A DNA stretch of 64,000 bases from Firmicutes bacterium M10-2 (GTDB lineage: Bacteria > Bacillota_I > Bacilli_A > Erysipelotrichales > Erysipelotrichaceae). Numbering within the stretch: the first letter of the stretch is position 1; each line of letters begins with the position of its first letter. Of the stretch, positions 1 to 7,904 are shown one piece after another. Under the pieces are notes generated by a model. It was not told the origin of the DNA and made no database searches. It saw only the letters and a program-made list of their open reading frames with translations. The stretch covers positions 469,947 to 533,946 of the forward strand of contig KE159692.1 in assembly GCA_000403415.2 (NCBI GenBank), given 5' to 3'. The translations under genes were made by a program, and so were the position numbers.

Positions 1-198
1 TTTCAAATAAACATTATTGAGCCATTTTTGAAAATCCATGCCGGAGACAAATTTCTTTTCTGCTTCATAGACTTCTTTGTTATGCGAAAGGTAAAAGTTA
101 TAAACGAATCGGCATGTTCCGATCGTTTGATGGATCTTTTGTTTCTGTTCCAAAGTCGGATCAATTTCCGTTTTGAAGCTCTTTAGCAATCTCCTCAT
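1..198 (-). CDS. tnpB: TnpB (IS607-type accessory nuclease), N-terminal part, runs off the window
   Basis: The frame reads MRRLLKSFKTEIDPTLEQKQ and continues with GTCRFVYNFYL and MDFQKWLNNVYLK to the window edge, the typical start of TnpB, the RNA-guided nuclease of IS605/IS607 elements. The start at 198 lies just behind AGGGAGG; a TTG three codons on has better spacing. It overlaps the end of the upstream tnpA by 38 nt, the usual coupled IS607 arrangement. Only about 66 residues are visible, so the RuvC-like catalytic residues, zinc finger and the guide RNA beyond the 3' end cannot be judged. Confidence 0.85.
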   Translation of the reverse strand, partial: MRRLLKSFKTEIDPTLEQKQKIHQTIGTCRFVYNFYLSHNKEVYEAEKKFVSGMDFQKWLNNVYLK

Positions 199-799
199 CC
201 TCCCTGATTTGTTTCTTATACTTTCGTAAACCATATAATCTACAACTGAATACGTGTAGAATAGAAAGAATGTCCTGCACCAGTTCTTCATTTGGCGAAA
301 GAGTTTCGTTCTTTACCACGATGATCTCCGTATTGAATTTTTCGCAAAAGCTTTCAAACCAATCATAGCCAAAACGAACAAATCTGTCTTTATTCGAAAT
401 CACTATTGTTTTTATTTTGTTTTCCATGACTTCTTCGAGCAGTCTGTTCCATTTCTTGCGGTTGTAATTCAATCCGCTTCCAAACTCTTCAATACATTGA
501 TTTACAATAACACCTTTAGTATTACAGAATTGTTTTAAAAATTCTACTTGATTATGTAAATCATCTTTTTGATTTCTTGTAGAAACCCTTGCGTAAATGA
601 CAACATCTCTAACATCATTTTCTGTTTGTATTCCTTTGAATTGTAGATACTGGTCGTAAGTATAATATCTTCTATCAGTAGGAGTTCGATGAGCCTTCAA
701 TATTTCTTCTCTATCCCATCTCTGCAATGTCTTGACTGATACACCCAATAACTCGGCAAAATCTTTAGGTTTATAGTTTGTGATATTCTTTGTGTTCAT
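161..799 (-). CDS. tnpA: IS607-family serine recombinase (TnpA)
   Basis: Transposase of an IS607-type element. Residues about 10-52 form a MerR-like DNA-binding helix-turn-helix (FAELLGVSVKTLQRWDR). A serine-resolvase catalytic domain follows, with nucleophile Ser73 in VVIYARVSTRNQKDDL. The length, 212 aa, is normal for the family. A ribosome site, AGAAAGGG, precedes the ATG. TnpB begins inside its last codons, so the two are co-translated. IS607 elements have no inverted repeats and make no target duplication, so the upstream end of the element, somewhere between 800 and 970, cannot be fixed from this sequence alone. The gene looks intact. Confidence 0.93.
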   Translation of the reverse strand: MNTKNITNYKPKDFAELLGVSVKTLQRWDREEILKAHRTPTDRRYYTYDQYLQFKGIQTENDVRDVVIYARVSTRNQKDDLHNQVEFLKQFCNTKGVIVNQCIEEFGSGLNYNRKKWNRLLEEVMENKIKTIVISNKDRFVRFGYDWFESFCEKFNTEIIVVKNETLSPNEELVQDILSILHVFSCRLYGLRKYKKQIREDEEIAKELQNGN

Positions 800-963
800 A
801 AATACAACCCTTTCTTTATGAACATATTATGCCGTATTTATACACTTTTTTTCTATATTTTTTATAACTTAACATATCCTCCTTTATGTAAAGCTAGCTT
901 TCCATATTTTTATTATATCCGCTTCTTTTTTTATGTCAAGTTTACTTTACATTTTAACTTTTC

Positions 964-993
964 CGTAAAAAAACCGGACATTCCATCCGGTTT
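964..993 (-). terminator. Intrinsic terminator of the sirtuin gene
   Basis: On the minus strand an AAACCGGA/TCCGGTTT stem with a 7-nt loop is followed by a T-tract, 22 nt after the sirtuin stop codon. The rest of 800-963 is AT-rich spacer and IS607 promoter DNA with no gene. Confidence 0.85.
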
Positions 994-1014
994 CCTTTCT
1001 TTGCTTCTCTTTTT

Positions 1015-1746
1015 TTATTTTACGGCTTCATCCAATACTTTTCCGATCGAATCGTGAATCACAAGGGTTGCCTGCGAATCCATTGGTGTGCTTTCCTTAT
1101 TGATCAGCACTAAATTTTTTCCTTGAAAATACTGAATGAGTCCAGCTGCAGGATACACGACCAGACTTGTTCCGCCTACGATCAAGGTATCGGCATGAGA
1201 AATGGCATTTACAGCTTCGTAAATGATGTGCTGATCCAATCCTTCTTCATACAATACGACATCCGGTTTAATGATCGCTTGATCGTTATCGCAACGCGGA
1301 ATTCCGTCTTTATCCCTTAATTGAATCGTTTCGTCCAAAGTAAACGATTTTTTGCATTGGGTACAATAATTGCGCATAACCGATCCGTGAAGTTCAAGTA
1401 CATTGACAGAACCCGCCTTTTGATGAAGTCCATCGATATTTTGGGTCACGATCGCTTTAAGCTTTCCTTGTTTTTCAAGCTTTGTCAACGCAAGATGAGC
1501 TTTGTTCGGTACTGCATCTTCGTAAATCATTTCATTGAAGTAAAAATCAAAAAACTCTTTTGGATGTTTGACATAAAACGAATGGCTCAACATTTGTTCT
1601 GCAAGATATGGATACTTTCGTTTATACAATCCGGTATCGCTTCGAAAATCAGGAATGTGGCTTTCGGTGGAAACTCCGGCTCCTCCGAAAAAGACAATAC
1701 TGCTTGAATTTTCAATAATTTTTCTTAATTGTTCAATCTTATCCAT
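1015..1746 (-). CDS. NAD-dependent protein deacylase (sirtuin, CobB/SrtN type)
   Basis: Cytoplasmic Sir2-family enzyme that removes acyl groups from lysines using NAD+. Visible motifs are the Rossmann loop GAGVSTESHIPDFRS (22-36), QNIDGLH (102-108) with catalytic His120 in ELHG, and GGTSLVVYPA (191-200). The structural zinc site is unusual: Cys128 and Cys131 (CTQC) are followed by Cys152, but the fourth ligand position is Asp155 (CDND where CxxC is expected). The length, 243 aa, is normal. AGGAGGTAG precedes the ATG. It is a single gene with its own terminator, downstream of clpB. Confidence 0.93.
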   Translation of the reverse strand: MDKIEQLRKIIENSSSIVFFGGAGVSTESHIPDFRSDTGLYKRKYPYLAEQMLSHSFYVKHPKEFFDFYFNEMIYEDAVPNKAHLALTKLEKQGKLKAIVTQNIDGLHQKAGSVNVLELHGSVMRNYCTQCKKSFTLDETIQLRDKDGIPRCDNDQAIIKPDVVLYEEGLDQHIIYEAVNAISHADTLIVGGTSLVVYPAAGLIQYFQGKNLVLINKESTPMDSQATLVIHDSIGKVLDEAVK

Positions 1747-1762
1747 TTTCTACCTCCTGAAA

Positions 1763-1785
1763 AAAGACGGGTTTCCCCGCCTTTA
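1763..1785 (-). terminator. Intrinsic terminator of clpB
   Basis: On the minus strand GGCGGG-GAAA-CCCGTC is followed by TTTTTT, 8 nt after the clpB stop. Confidence 0.85.
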
Positions 1786-1792
1786 TCGTACA

Positions 1793-4369
1793 CTATTTTT
1801 TATTTTTCGACACTTTAATTTCGTATTTGTCATCTTTTACACGAATGTCAATGTGTGCATCTTGCATAGCACCCTCTTTGATCATCTGACGGGCAATTTC
1901 TGTTTCGATCTGACGCTGGATATATCGTTTCATCGGACGTGCTCCAAATACCGGATCCACTCCGTTTTCCGCGATTTTTTCGTATACCGCATCGTCAATA
2001 TGAACAGTAATGTCCTTTTCTTGGAGTCGTTCGATCAACTCTTTCATGAACTTGCGGGCAATCTTGACAAATGCTTTGTCTTGCAGCGCATTGAACACAA
2101 CAATTTCATCAATACGGTTGATAAATTCCGGACGGAAATGCGCTTTCACAGCTTCCATGTATTTTTCATGAAGGATTTCCGGCTCGTTTTTATATTCAAA
2201 CGCATATTGACTTCCTAAGTTGCTTGTCAAAATGATGATCGTATTTTTGAAATCCACTGTCACACCTTTTGAATCGGTGATCCGGCCATCATCAAGAATC
2301 TGAAGCAGAACATTGAATACGTCCGGATGCGCTTTTTCGATTTCATCAAATAAAACGATCGAATATGGATTACGACGAACAGCTTCCGTCAATTGACCGC
2401 CTTCTTCATGTCCTACATATCCTGGAGGCGCTCCGATCAAACGGGCAACGCTGTGTTTCTCCATGTATTCCGACATATCGATACGGACAATATGACGTTC
2501 GTCATCAAACAATTGTTCGGCAAGTGCCTTAGCCACTTCCGTCTTACCTACTCCGGTAGGGCCTAAGAACATGAACGAACCAATCGGACGGTTTTCATCT
2601 TGAATTTGTGCTTTGGAACGAAGAATGCAATCGACAACCAGTTCGATGGCATGATCTTGTCCGACTACACGCTGCTCCAATACTTTTTGCAAGTTCAACA
2701 GTTTTTCGCGTTCGCTTTCTACAAGACGTGTGACTTCGACACCTGTCCAGCGGGAAATAATCTTGGAAACCAATTCTTCGTTGACAGTTTCCTGAATCAG
2801 ACTTCCTTCATCTTTCGGAAGGCCGCCGCTTTCTTTATTAATCCGCGCTTCCAGTTCCGGAATGATTTGGTATTGAAGTTTTGCGGCATCTTCATAACGA
2901 AGGTCGTTTTGCGCTTGTTCAAGATCAAGTTTTGCTTTTTCAAGAGCCAGCTTATCTTCTTGCGCCTGATTCAAGATGCGTTTTTCATCTTCCCATTTCG
3001 AATGGAGCTCATCGCGTTTTTCCTGAAGTTTACCCATTTCCTGTTCGATTTCATCACGACGTTCAATGGCTTTTTTATCAGTTTCCGACATCAAAGATGT
3101 TTTTTCGATTTGAAGCTGCATGATTTTCCGTTCAAGTTCATCAAGCTCTTGCGGCATACTTTCCATTTGAACTTTCAATGTTGCGCACGCTTCATCGACA
3201 AGGTCGATTGCTTTATCCGGCAAGAATCGGTCCGTAATGTAACGATCGGACATTGTGGCAGCCGAAACAAGTGCGTCATCAAGAATACGTACTCCATGGT
3301 ACCCTTCGAAACGATCTTTCAATCCGCGAAGGATCGCAATCGTATCTTCTACGTTTGGTTCACGCACATTGACTTTTTGGAAACGACGTTCCAATGCAGC
3401 GTCTTTTTCGATATATTGACGATATTCATTGAATGTAGTCGCTCCGATCATATGCAACTCGCCACGAGCAAGCATCGGCTTCAACAAGTTTCCGGCATCC
3501 ATACTGCCTTCTGTCTTTCCTGCCCCAACAAGATTGTGGATCTCATCAATGAATACGATAATGCGTCCGTTGGATTCTTTAATTTCATCAAGCACAGCTT
3601 TCAGACGTTCTTCGAATTCGCCACGATATTTGGCACCGGCAATCAAAGAACCCATATCCAATTCGATCAATGTCTTGTCTTTTAAAGATTCCGGCACATC
3701 ACCTTTCATGATTCGCCAAGCCAATCCTTCGACAACAGCCGTTTTTCCGACCCCAGGTTCTCCGATCAAGACCGGATTGTTCTTTGTCTTACGGGAAAGG
3801 ATCTGCATGACACGACGAATTTCATCATCACGTCCGATAATTGGATCAATCTTCCCTTCGCGTACTTCGGCTACCAGGTCACGACCGTATTTTTTCAGTG
3901 CTTCCAGATTGTCTTCCGCATTCGGGGTATCCATCTTTCGTCCGCCACGACGAGCAAGTTCTGCTTCTTCGCATTGTTTTTCAGTCAAGTTGAACGTTTG
4001 AACCAAACGTCTTGAAATATAAGAGCGGTTGAACATCAATGCAATCCAAAGAGTTGCTACAGACAAGTAAATTTCATCATGCTGACTTGCCCATTTGGCT
4101 GCTTTATCAATTGATTTTTGTACTTCATTTGATAAGTTGATGTTTTGAGAAGAGCTCTTCACGATTTTTTTCTCTTCATCTGCAATGATCGTTAAAGCGA
4201 GTTTTTTATCCACATCGATACGGTCGAATAAACCGTCCAGAATTTCGGATTTGAACATGGCTTCGAGAACATCGATCGTATCGACAGAAGCGTGCTGATT
4301 AGCTTTTGCGTCATTGACCGCATTCATCAAGATCTTTTGAAGATTTTCGGACATTTTTTCAAAATCCAT
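1793..4369 (-). CDS. clpB: ClpB disaggregase (Hsp100 AAA+ ATPase)
   Basis: ATP-driven ring chaperone that extracts polypeptides from aggregates together with DnaK. The 858-aa protein has a Clp_N domain (about 1-140), a first AAA+ domain with Walker A GEPGVGKT and Walker B VFIDEIHN, a long coiled-coil M domain (about 400-540), and a second AAA+ domain with GPTGVGKT, IDMSEYMEKHSVARLIGAPPGYVG and FDEIEKAHPDVFN. The start chosen is the ATG at 4369, seven bases after AAAGGAGG; a longer in-frame start at 4441 has no ribosome site. I found no CIRCE (TTAGCACTC) or CtsR-type operator upstream, so its heat-shock control is not evident. A TATAAT-like box lies at 4412-4417. Confidence 0.97.
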   Translation of the reverse strand: MDFEKMSENLQKILMNAVNDAKANQHASVDTIDVLEAMFKSEILDGLFDRIDVDKKLALTIIADEEKKIVKSSSQNINLSNEVQKSIDKAAKWASQHDEIYLSVATLWIALMFNRSYISRRLVQTFNLTEKQCEEAELARRGGRKMDTPNAEDNLEALKKYGRDLVAEVREGKIDPIIGRDDEIRRVMQILSRKTKNNPVLIGEPGVGKTAVVEGLAWRIMKGDVPESLKDKTLIELDMGSLIAGAKYRGEFEERLKAVLDEIKESNGRIIVFIDEIHNLVGAGKTEGSMDAGNLLKPMLARGELHMIGATTFNEYRQYIEKDAALERRFQKVNVREPNVEDTIAILRGLKDRFEGYHGVRILDDALVSAATMSDRYITDRFLPDKAIDLVDEACATLKVQMESMPQELDELERKIMQLQIEKTSLMSETDKKAIERRDEIEQEMGKLQEKRDELHSKWEDEKRILNQAQEDKLALEKAKLDLEQAQNDLRYEDAAKLQYQIIPELEARINKESGGLPKDEGSLIQETVNEELVSKIISRWTGVEVTRLVESEREKLLNLQKVLEQRVVGQDHAIELVVDCILRSKAQIQDENRPIGSFMFLGPTGVGKTEVAKALAEQLFDDERHIVRIDMSEYMEKHSVARLIGAPPGYVGHEEGGQLTEAVRRNPYSIVLFDEIEKAHPDVFNVLLQILDDGRITDSKGVTVDFKNTIIILTSNLGSQYAFEYKNEPEILHEKYMEAVKAHFRPEFINRIDEIVVFNALQDKAFVKIARKFMKELIERLQEKDITVHIDDAVYEKIAENGVDPVFGARPMKRYIQRQIETEIARQMIKEGAMQDAHIDIRVKDDKYEIKVSKNKK

Positions 4370-4552
4370 AGAAGTCCTCCTTTTGTTAGATTCACTTTCA
4401 TCTTTGAATTTATTATAAAACTGCCTTTTTGTGACTTCCATTCATTTGCTTTAGGGAAAGGAACCCATCCTTTATTAATGCGAATTTTACGTGCAATATT
4501 TCTTTTTGCGATTTTAGAATTATAATAAATAAGATCAAAGGAGGATTTTATC

Positions 4553-5533
4553 ATGGTCCGAAAGCAAAAAATCAACTCTAAAAATCTTGTGATCATTCTT
4601 GTTGTTCTTGTGTTCATTCTCTGCGGATTATGGGGAGGTTATATTTTGATCGATCACCATATTCAGCAGACCCGACACGAAAAAATCGAGGAAATTTTGA
4701 AAAGTCGTCAGGAAACCTCGGACCGGATCAATGCATGGCAAAACACACGCGGAATCGATCAGGAAGCATTTGACGCTTTAAAAGCGGAAGCTTTGGCTGA
4801 CAATGCCTCGGCCTATAAAGCGCTTGAAAATCTGGAAGAAAAGCGGGTGGACCAAAAGACATTTAATCAAGCGGTAGCTCTCGATCTGGAAAATGACGGA
4901 TTGCGATATATGAATTTATACAATGATCCGGGACTTCCGGAAGATTATCTCGTGTTTTTAAGTCGCGATAATGATCGTCTTGCGTTTGTGAGTCAATATC
5001 ATATACTGAACGGGCATACGACACCGCCGACCGCATTAACGGAATCTCTCGATACCGTTCCTCATTTGCTGCAATGGGATGAGCGTTGGGGTTATCTTCC
5101 TTACGGCACTTCAAATATGGTCTTTGCAGGATGTGCTCCGACAAGTCTTTCAATGATCTTGTCTTATCTCAATCAGGATCCTACTTTAACGCCGTATGCG
5201 CTTGCGCAATTCTCGGAATCAAACGGCCATTACGTGGATGGTGTCGGGACTTCCCACTCATTCGTGGAAGCAGCTGCAAAAAACTATGGCGTGGAAGTAC
5301 AAGGAATTCCTGTCGATGAAGCATCCATTGATCAAGCTCTCGCAGAAGGAAAATTATTGCTCGTTTCCGTTGATCCCGGACATTTTACACGTGTCGGTCA
5401 TTTTATCGTGATCACAGGGCTTGAAAACGGTCAATACAAAGTGCTTGATCCCAACTCTTATAAAAACACCAGACTTTGGGATAAGTCGGTCATTTTAAAT
5501 GAGTCTGCCTCGATTTGGGCTATTTGGAAATGA
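4553..5533 (+). CDS. Membrane-anchored C39-like cysteine peptidase
   Basis: Predicted surface papain-fold peptidase. One N-terminal membrane segment (about 11-33) is followed by a helical stalk and a C39_2-type domain from about 165. The catalytic set is visible: Gln174 (LLQWDERWG), Cys194 in AGCAPTSLSMIL, His283 in VGHFIVITG and Asp299 in VLDPNS. No GG-leader transporter lies nearby, so it is not a bacteriocin-exporter domain; cleavage of cell-wall or surface peptides is an inference. AAAGGAGG precedes the ATG, and a TATAAT at 4523-4528 probably drives it, divergent from clpB. Confidence 0.85.
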   Translation: MVRKQKINSKNLVIILVVLVFILCGLWGGYILIDHHIQQTRHEKIEEILKSRQETSDRINAWQNTRGIDQEAFDALKAEALADNASAYKALENLEEKRVDQKTFNQAVALDLENDGLRYMNLYNDPGLPEDYLVFLSRDNDRLAFVSQYHILNGHTTPPTALTESLDTVPHLLQWDERWGYLPYGTSNMVFAGCAPTSLSMILSYLNQDPTLTPYALAQFSESNGHYVDGVGTSHSFVEAAAKNYGVEVQGIPVDEASIDQALAEGKLLLVSVDPGHFTRVGHFIVITGLENGQYKVLDPNSYKNTRLWDKSVILNESASIWAIWK

Positions 5534-5545
5534 TGAATTTTCAAC

Positions 5546-5577
5546 AGCCCCTGATCCGTTTGATCGGGGCTTTTTAT
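5546..5577 (+). terminator. Intrinsic terminator of the C39-like peptidase gene
   Basis: The stem AGCCCCTGATC / GATCGGGGCT is followed by TTTTTATTTT, 12 nt after the stop. Confidence 0.9.
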
Positions 5578-5586
5578 TTTGACAAA

Positions 5587-5615
5587 CGAAAACCTCGCAT
5601 CATAGGGATGCGAGG
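5587..5615 (-). terminator. Intrinsic terminator of the antiporter gene
   Basis: The stem CCTCGCATC / GATGCGAGG lies just after the stop at 5622, with a short T-tract on the minus strand. Confidence 0.75.
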
Positions 5616-5621
5616 CAGCGC

Positions 5622-6869
5622 TTATCTTACCATTGGATTGGCAAGTTCTGATGCGATTTCCTGTTTTTCGAATGCACTCATTTTCGTATTTTTAAAGTCC
5701 GGATCATCCGCTTTATGTTTGTAAGCCATCTTCAGGAAAATCGGAGTAATAACTGTTGTGAACACGACACACAGCAAAATCGGAGTTACGAACATTTCAG
5801 GCAGGATACCAAGATTCATTCCTTTATCGGCAACGATGAGGGCAACTTCCCCGCGTGAAATCATTCCGCAGCCAATCCGCAATGCTTGTGCAGGCGTATA
5901 TTTGCACAATAACGCCCCTCCGCAGCATCCGATGATTTTAGTAAGAACAGCTCCTACACAGAGCAGTACGACCAATCCGACCAAAGCCCATGTGACTTGG
6001 ATCGGTGCAAGTTTCAAACCAATGCTGGCAAAGAAGATTGGAGTAATAAGCATATAGGAAAGCGTACCAATTCGTTTCGTCACATATTCGCATTGCGCAG
6101 TTCCCGAAATGATCAAACCGCCTACAAAGCTGCCGGTAATGTCGGCAACACCGAAAAACTCTTCAGAGCAATAGGCCATGATTAAAGCAAACGCGAACGA
6201 TACGATCGAATAGCGTTGTAATCCGTGAGCCGGATCGGTACTGAACCACCATTTGAATACTTTGTGCATGATCAGCCCTACAATGATCGAGAAAATGAAG
6301 AATCCTAAGATTTTCAGCAGAACGATTCCCACATTTACACTTGCATCGGCCATTCCGGTCACTAAAGTAAGACATACAATTCCTAATACATCATCGATCA
6401 CGGCTGCGGCTAATATCACGTTTCCGCTTTCTGTGGACATACAGTTCATTTCTTTTAATGTTTCTACGGTAATTCCTACACTTGTCGCAGTAAAGATGAC
6501 ACCGATAAATAAATTTTCGATCCATGCAGAAGGTCCGACATTATAGCACATTCCGATCAAATACCCTCCAATAAGCGGGATCAAAACACCGAGCAGGGCG
6601 ATCACGAATGCTTTTCCTCCGGCCTTTTTCAGATCGGCAATGCTTGTTTCAAGACCTGCCGAAAACATAAGAACAATGACACCGATTTCCGAAAGCGAAG
6701 AAATAAGATTACTTGGTTGAACCACATTCAACATGGCTGGTCCGAGCACGATTCCTGCAATCAATGCACCGACTACACTTGGCATTCTCAGCTTTTTCGA
6801 AAAGATTCCGAATGCTTTTGTAAAGAGCAAAATGATTGCGATATCCAGTAAATAGCGATAATTTTCCAT
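5622..6869 (-). CDS. CPA2-family cation:proton antiporter (KefB/NapA-like)
   Basis: Polytopic membrane protein of about 12 helices, exchanging a monovalent cation (Na+ or K+) for protons. The Na_H_exchanger fold starts with DIAIILLFTKAFGIFSKKL, then VVGALIAGIVLGPAML, and the unwound-helix region is AAAVIDDVLGIVCL with the ion-binding Asp pair. The 415-aa protein ends soon after the membrane domain and has no TrkA-N/C regulatory domain. I chose the ATG at 6869 because GGAGGAAG lies about 10 nt upstream; the in-frame ATG at 6887 has none. Ion specificity cannot be read from the sequence. It is monocistronic, convergent with the C39-like peptidase gene. Confidence 0.88.
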   Translation of the reverse strand: MENYRYLLDIAIILLFTKAFGIFSKKLRMPSVVGALIAGIVLGPAMLNVVQPSNLISSLSEIGVIVLMFSAGLETSIADLKKAGGKAFVIALLGVLIPLIGGYLIGMCYNVGPSAWIENLFIGVIFTATSVGITVETLKEMNCMSTESGNVILAAAVIDDVLGIVCLTLVTGMADASVNVGIVLLKILGFFIFSIIVGLIMHKVFKWWFSTDPAHGLQRYSIVSFAFALIMAYCSEEFFGVADITGSFVGGLIISGTAQCEYVTKRIGTLSYMLITPIFFASIGLKLAPIQVTWALVGLVVLLCVGAVLTKIIGCCGGALLCKYTPAQALRIGCGMISRGEVALIVADKGMNLGILPEMFVTPILLCVVFTTVITPIFLKMAYKHKADDPDFKNTKMSAFEKQEIASELANPMVR

Positions 6870-7596
6870 ACAACATACTTCCTCCATAGCTAACGGCGAT
6901 ATACTACACCTTATCTATGGATAAAATCTATAAGTATTTTTTATGAAAGCGCTTCATTATAAAAGAAACCGTTTTCAACTTTTTATGATTTATCCCTTTT
7001 AAAAATTGTAAAAATAAAGAAAATTTTAAGGACAAACTTTTCTGTAAATTCCGACAGTCCTGTTTATCTATTTGTCTTAATCCTCTGCTTTCTGCTTCTC
7101 GGATTTGCTTTGGATCTAATAAGCCCCCACAACAAATTAAATCCAAAGCAAATCCAAGAAACACCAACTTTCTTTATTCTTCATCTTCCGGCTTTCTTCT
7201 ATTCCCTATACTTCATACAAAGCATTCCGTAATCGACATCAATGCACGGATGCCGTATACAATTTAAAAACTTTCTTTTATTTTCCTTTCCGGCGGTACA
7301 TAAAGAAATCAATTTTATTTGCATAAAAGTATCCTTATTCCCGAACGAATACTTTTTTTATCAATTCACATAAAATCAAAGCATTTAACTAAATAAATTA
7401 AATTTCAATTATTCATGAATATTATCTCTTTTTTACTCTATGCCATCATATAAAATGTTTTGTTATGCACATTTTAAACTCACAATTTTAATAAATGCAA
7501 TATCATTTAAATTTTGCCTATATTTTTGAATCCAATTATGAATATATAAAAACATTAAAAATTCATTTATATTTTTTACCAGAGAGGTGGGATAGC
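6870..7596. other. 727-bp AT-rich intergenic region without a convincing gene
   Basis: Contains the leader of the antiporter (a TATAAT at 6956-6961 on the minus strand, next to an imperfect palindrome at 6944-6956) and a strong inverted repeat at 7094-7162. Open frames here have no coding character, and I see no tRNA or known riboswitch motif. Confidence 0.6.
7094..7162 (-). ncRNA. 27-bp perfect RNA hairpin, candidate structured RNA
   Basis: Arms 7094-7120 and 7136-7162 are separated by a 15-nt loop containing CCCCC. As plus-strand RNA there are three C/A mismatches; as minus-strand RNA the same positions become G-U pairs, so all 27 positions pair. The core GGATTTGCTTTGGAT is a perfect 15-bp inverted repeat. 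There is no T-tract, so it is not a terminator. It could be a small RNA, a processed hairpin or a decayed mobile-element end. Confidence 0.4.
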
Positions 7597-7770
7597 ATGC
7601 CCTTCAGAATCCAAAAAATAGAATCCATTAATAAGACCGTTCGTATGCCAACCGATTTGATTAACTCTTTAGAACGATTGGCAACATCGCACGATATCAG
7701 TTTTAATCAGCTTGTCGTTCAATGCTGCCGCTATGCCTTGGAAAATCTTGATCTTACAGAGAAAGAGTAA
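7597..7770 (+). CDS. Small ribbon-helix-helix (Arc/CopG-like) protein
   Basis: A 57-aa protein with a probable DNA-binding ribbon-helix-helix: strand KTVRMP (13-18), helix 1 TDLINSLERLATSH and helix 2 SFNQLVVQCCRYALENL. It starts at an ATG 6 nt after GAGAGGTGGGA. Such proteins are dimeric repressors or antitoxins. No toxin gene is adjacent, so it is probably a stand-alone regulator. The target is unknown. Confidence 0.75.
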   Translation: MPFRIQKIESINKTVRMPTDLINSLERLATSHDISFNQLVVQCCRYALENLDLTEKE

Positions 7771-7802
7771 ACAAACGCAAAATAGCTTTCGGTCATGGAA
7801 AA

Positions 7803-7836
7803 ACCGGGAAAATTTCAGAGATTTCCCGGCTTTTTC
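7803..7836 (+). terminator. Intrinsic terminator of the ribbon-helix-helix gene
   Basis: The stem CCGGGAAA / TTTCCCGG is followed by CTTTTTC. Confidence 0.9.
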
Positions 7837-7859
7837 TTTATCTTTTACACCATTTCATT

Positions 7860-7894
7860 AAAAAAGAAGCATCCTTCATGGATGCTTCCGTTTT
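7860..7894 (-). terminator. Intrinsic terminator of the nuclease gene (possibly bidirectional)
   Basis: The stem GAAGCATCC / GGATGCTTC with loop TTCAT has T-tracts on both sides. Confidence 0.88.
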
Positions 7895-7904
7895 TTCACT
7901 GCGT

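Noticed and set aside
28-960. Inverted repeats marking the end of the IS607 element
   Set aside because: IS607 elements have no terminal inverted repeats; the short AAAGCTAGCTTT palindrome near 890 is not evidence for a boundary.
818-1057. 79-aa plus-strand frame next to IS607
   Set aside because: Very Phe/Tyr-rich, overlaps the sirtuin gene end and its terminator, and has no ribosome site.
2600-3685. Long plus-strand open frame (361 aa) opposite clpB
   Set aside because: It is an antisense shadow of the clpB coding frame: no ribosome site, Phe/Cys-rich nonsense composition and no recognisable motif.
4370-4552. CIRCE or CtsR operator upstream of clpB
   Set aside because: No TTAGCACTC inverted repeat and no heptad GGTCAAA direct repeat is present.
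6944-6956. Palindrome TGAAAGCGCTTCA resembling a CcpA cre site upstream of the antiporter
   Set aside because: Only the left half fits the cre consensus; the right half is one base short, so I do not call it a regulatory site.
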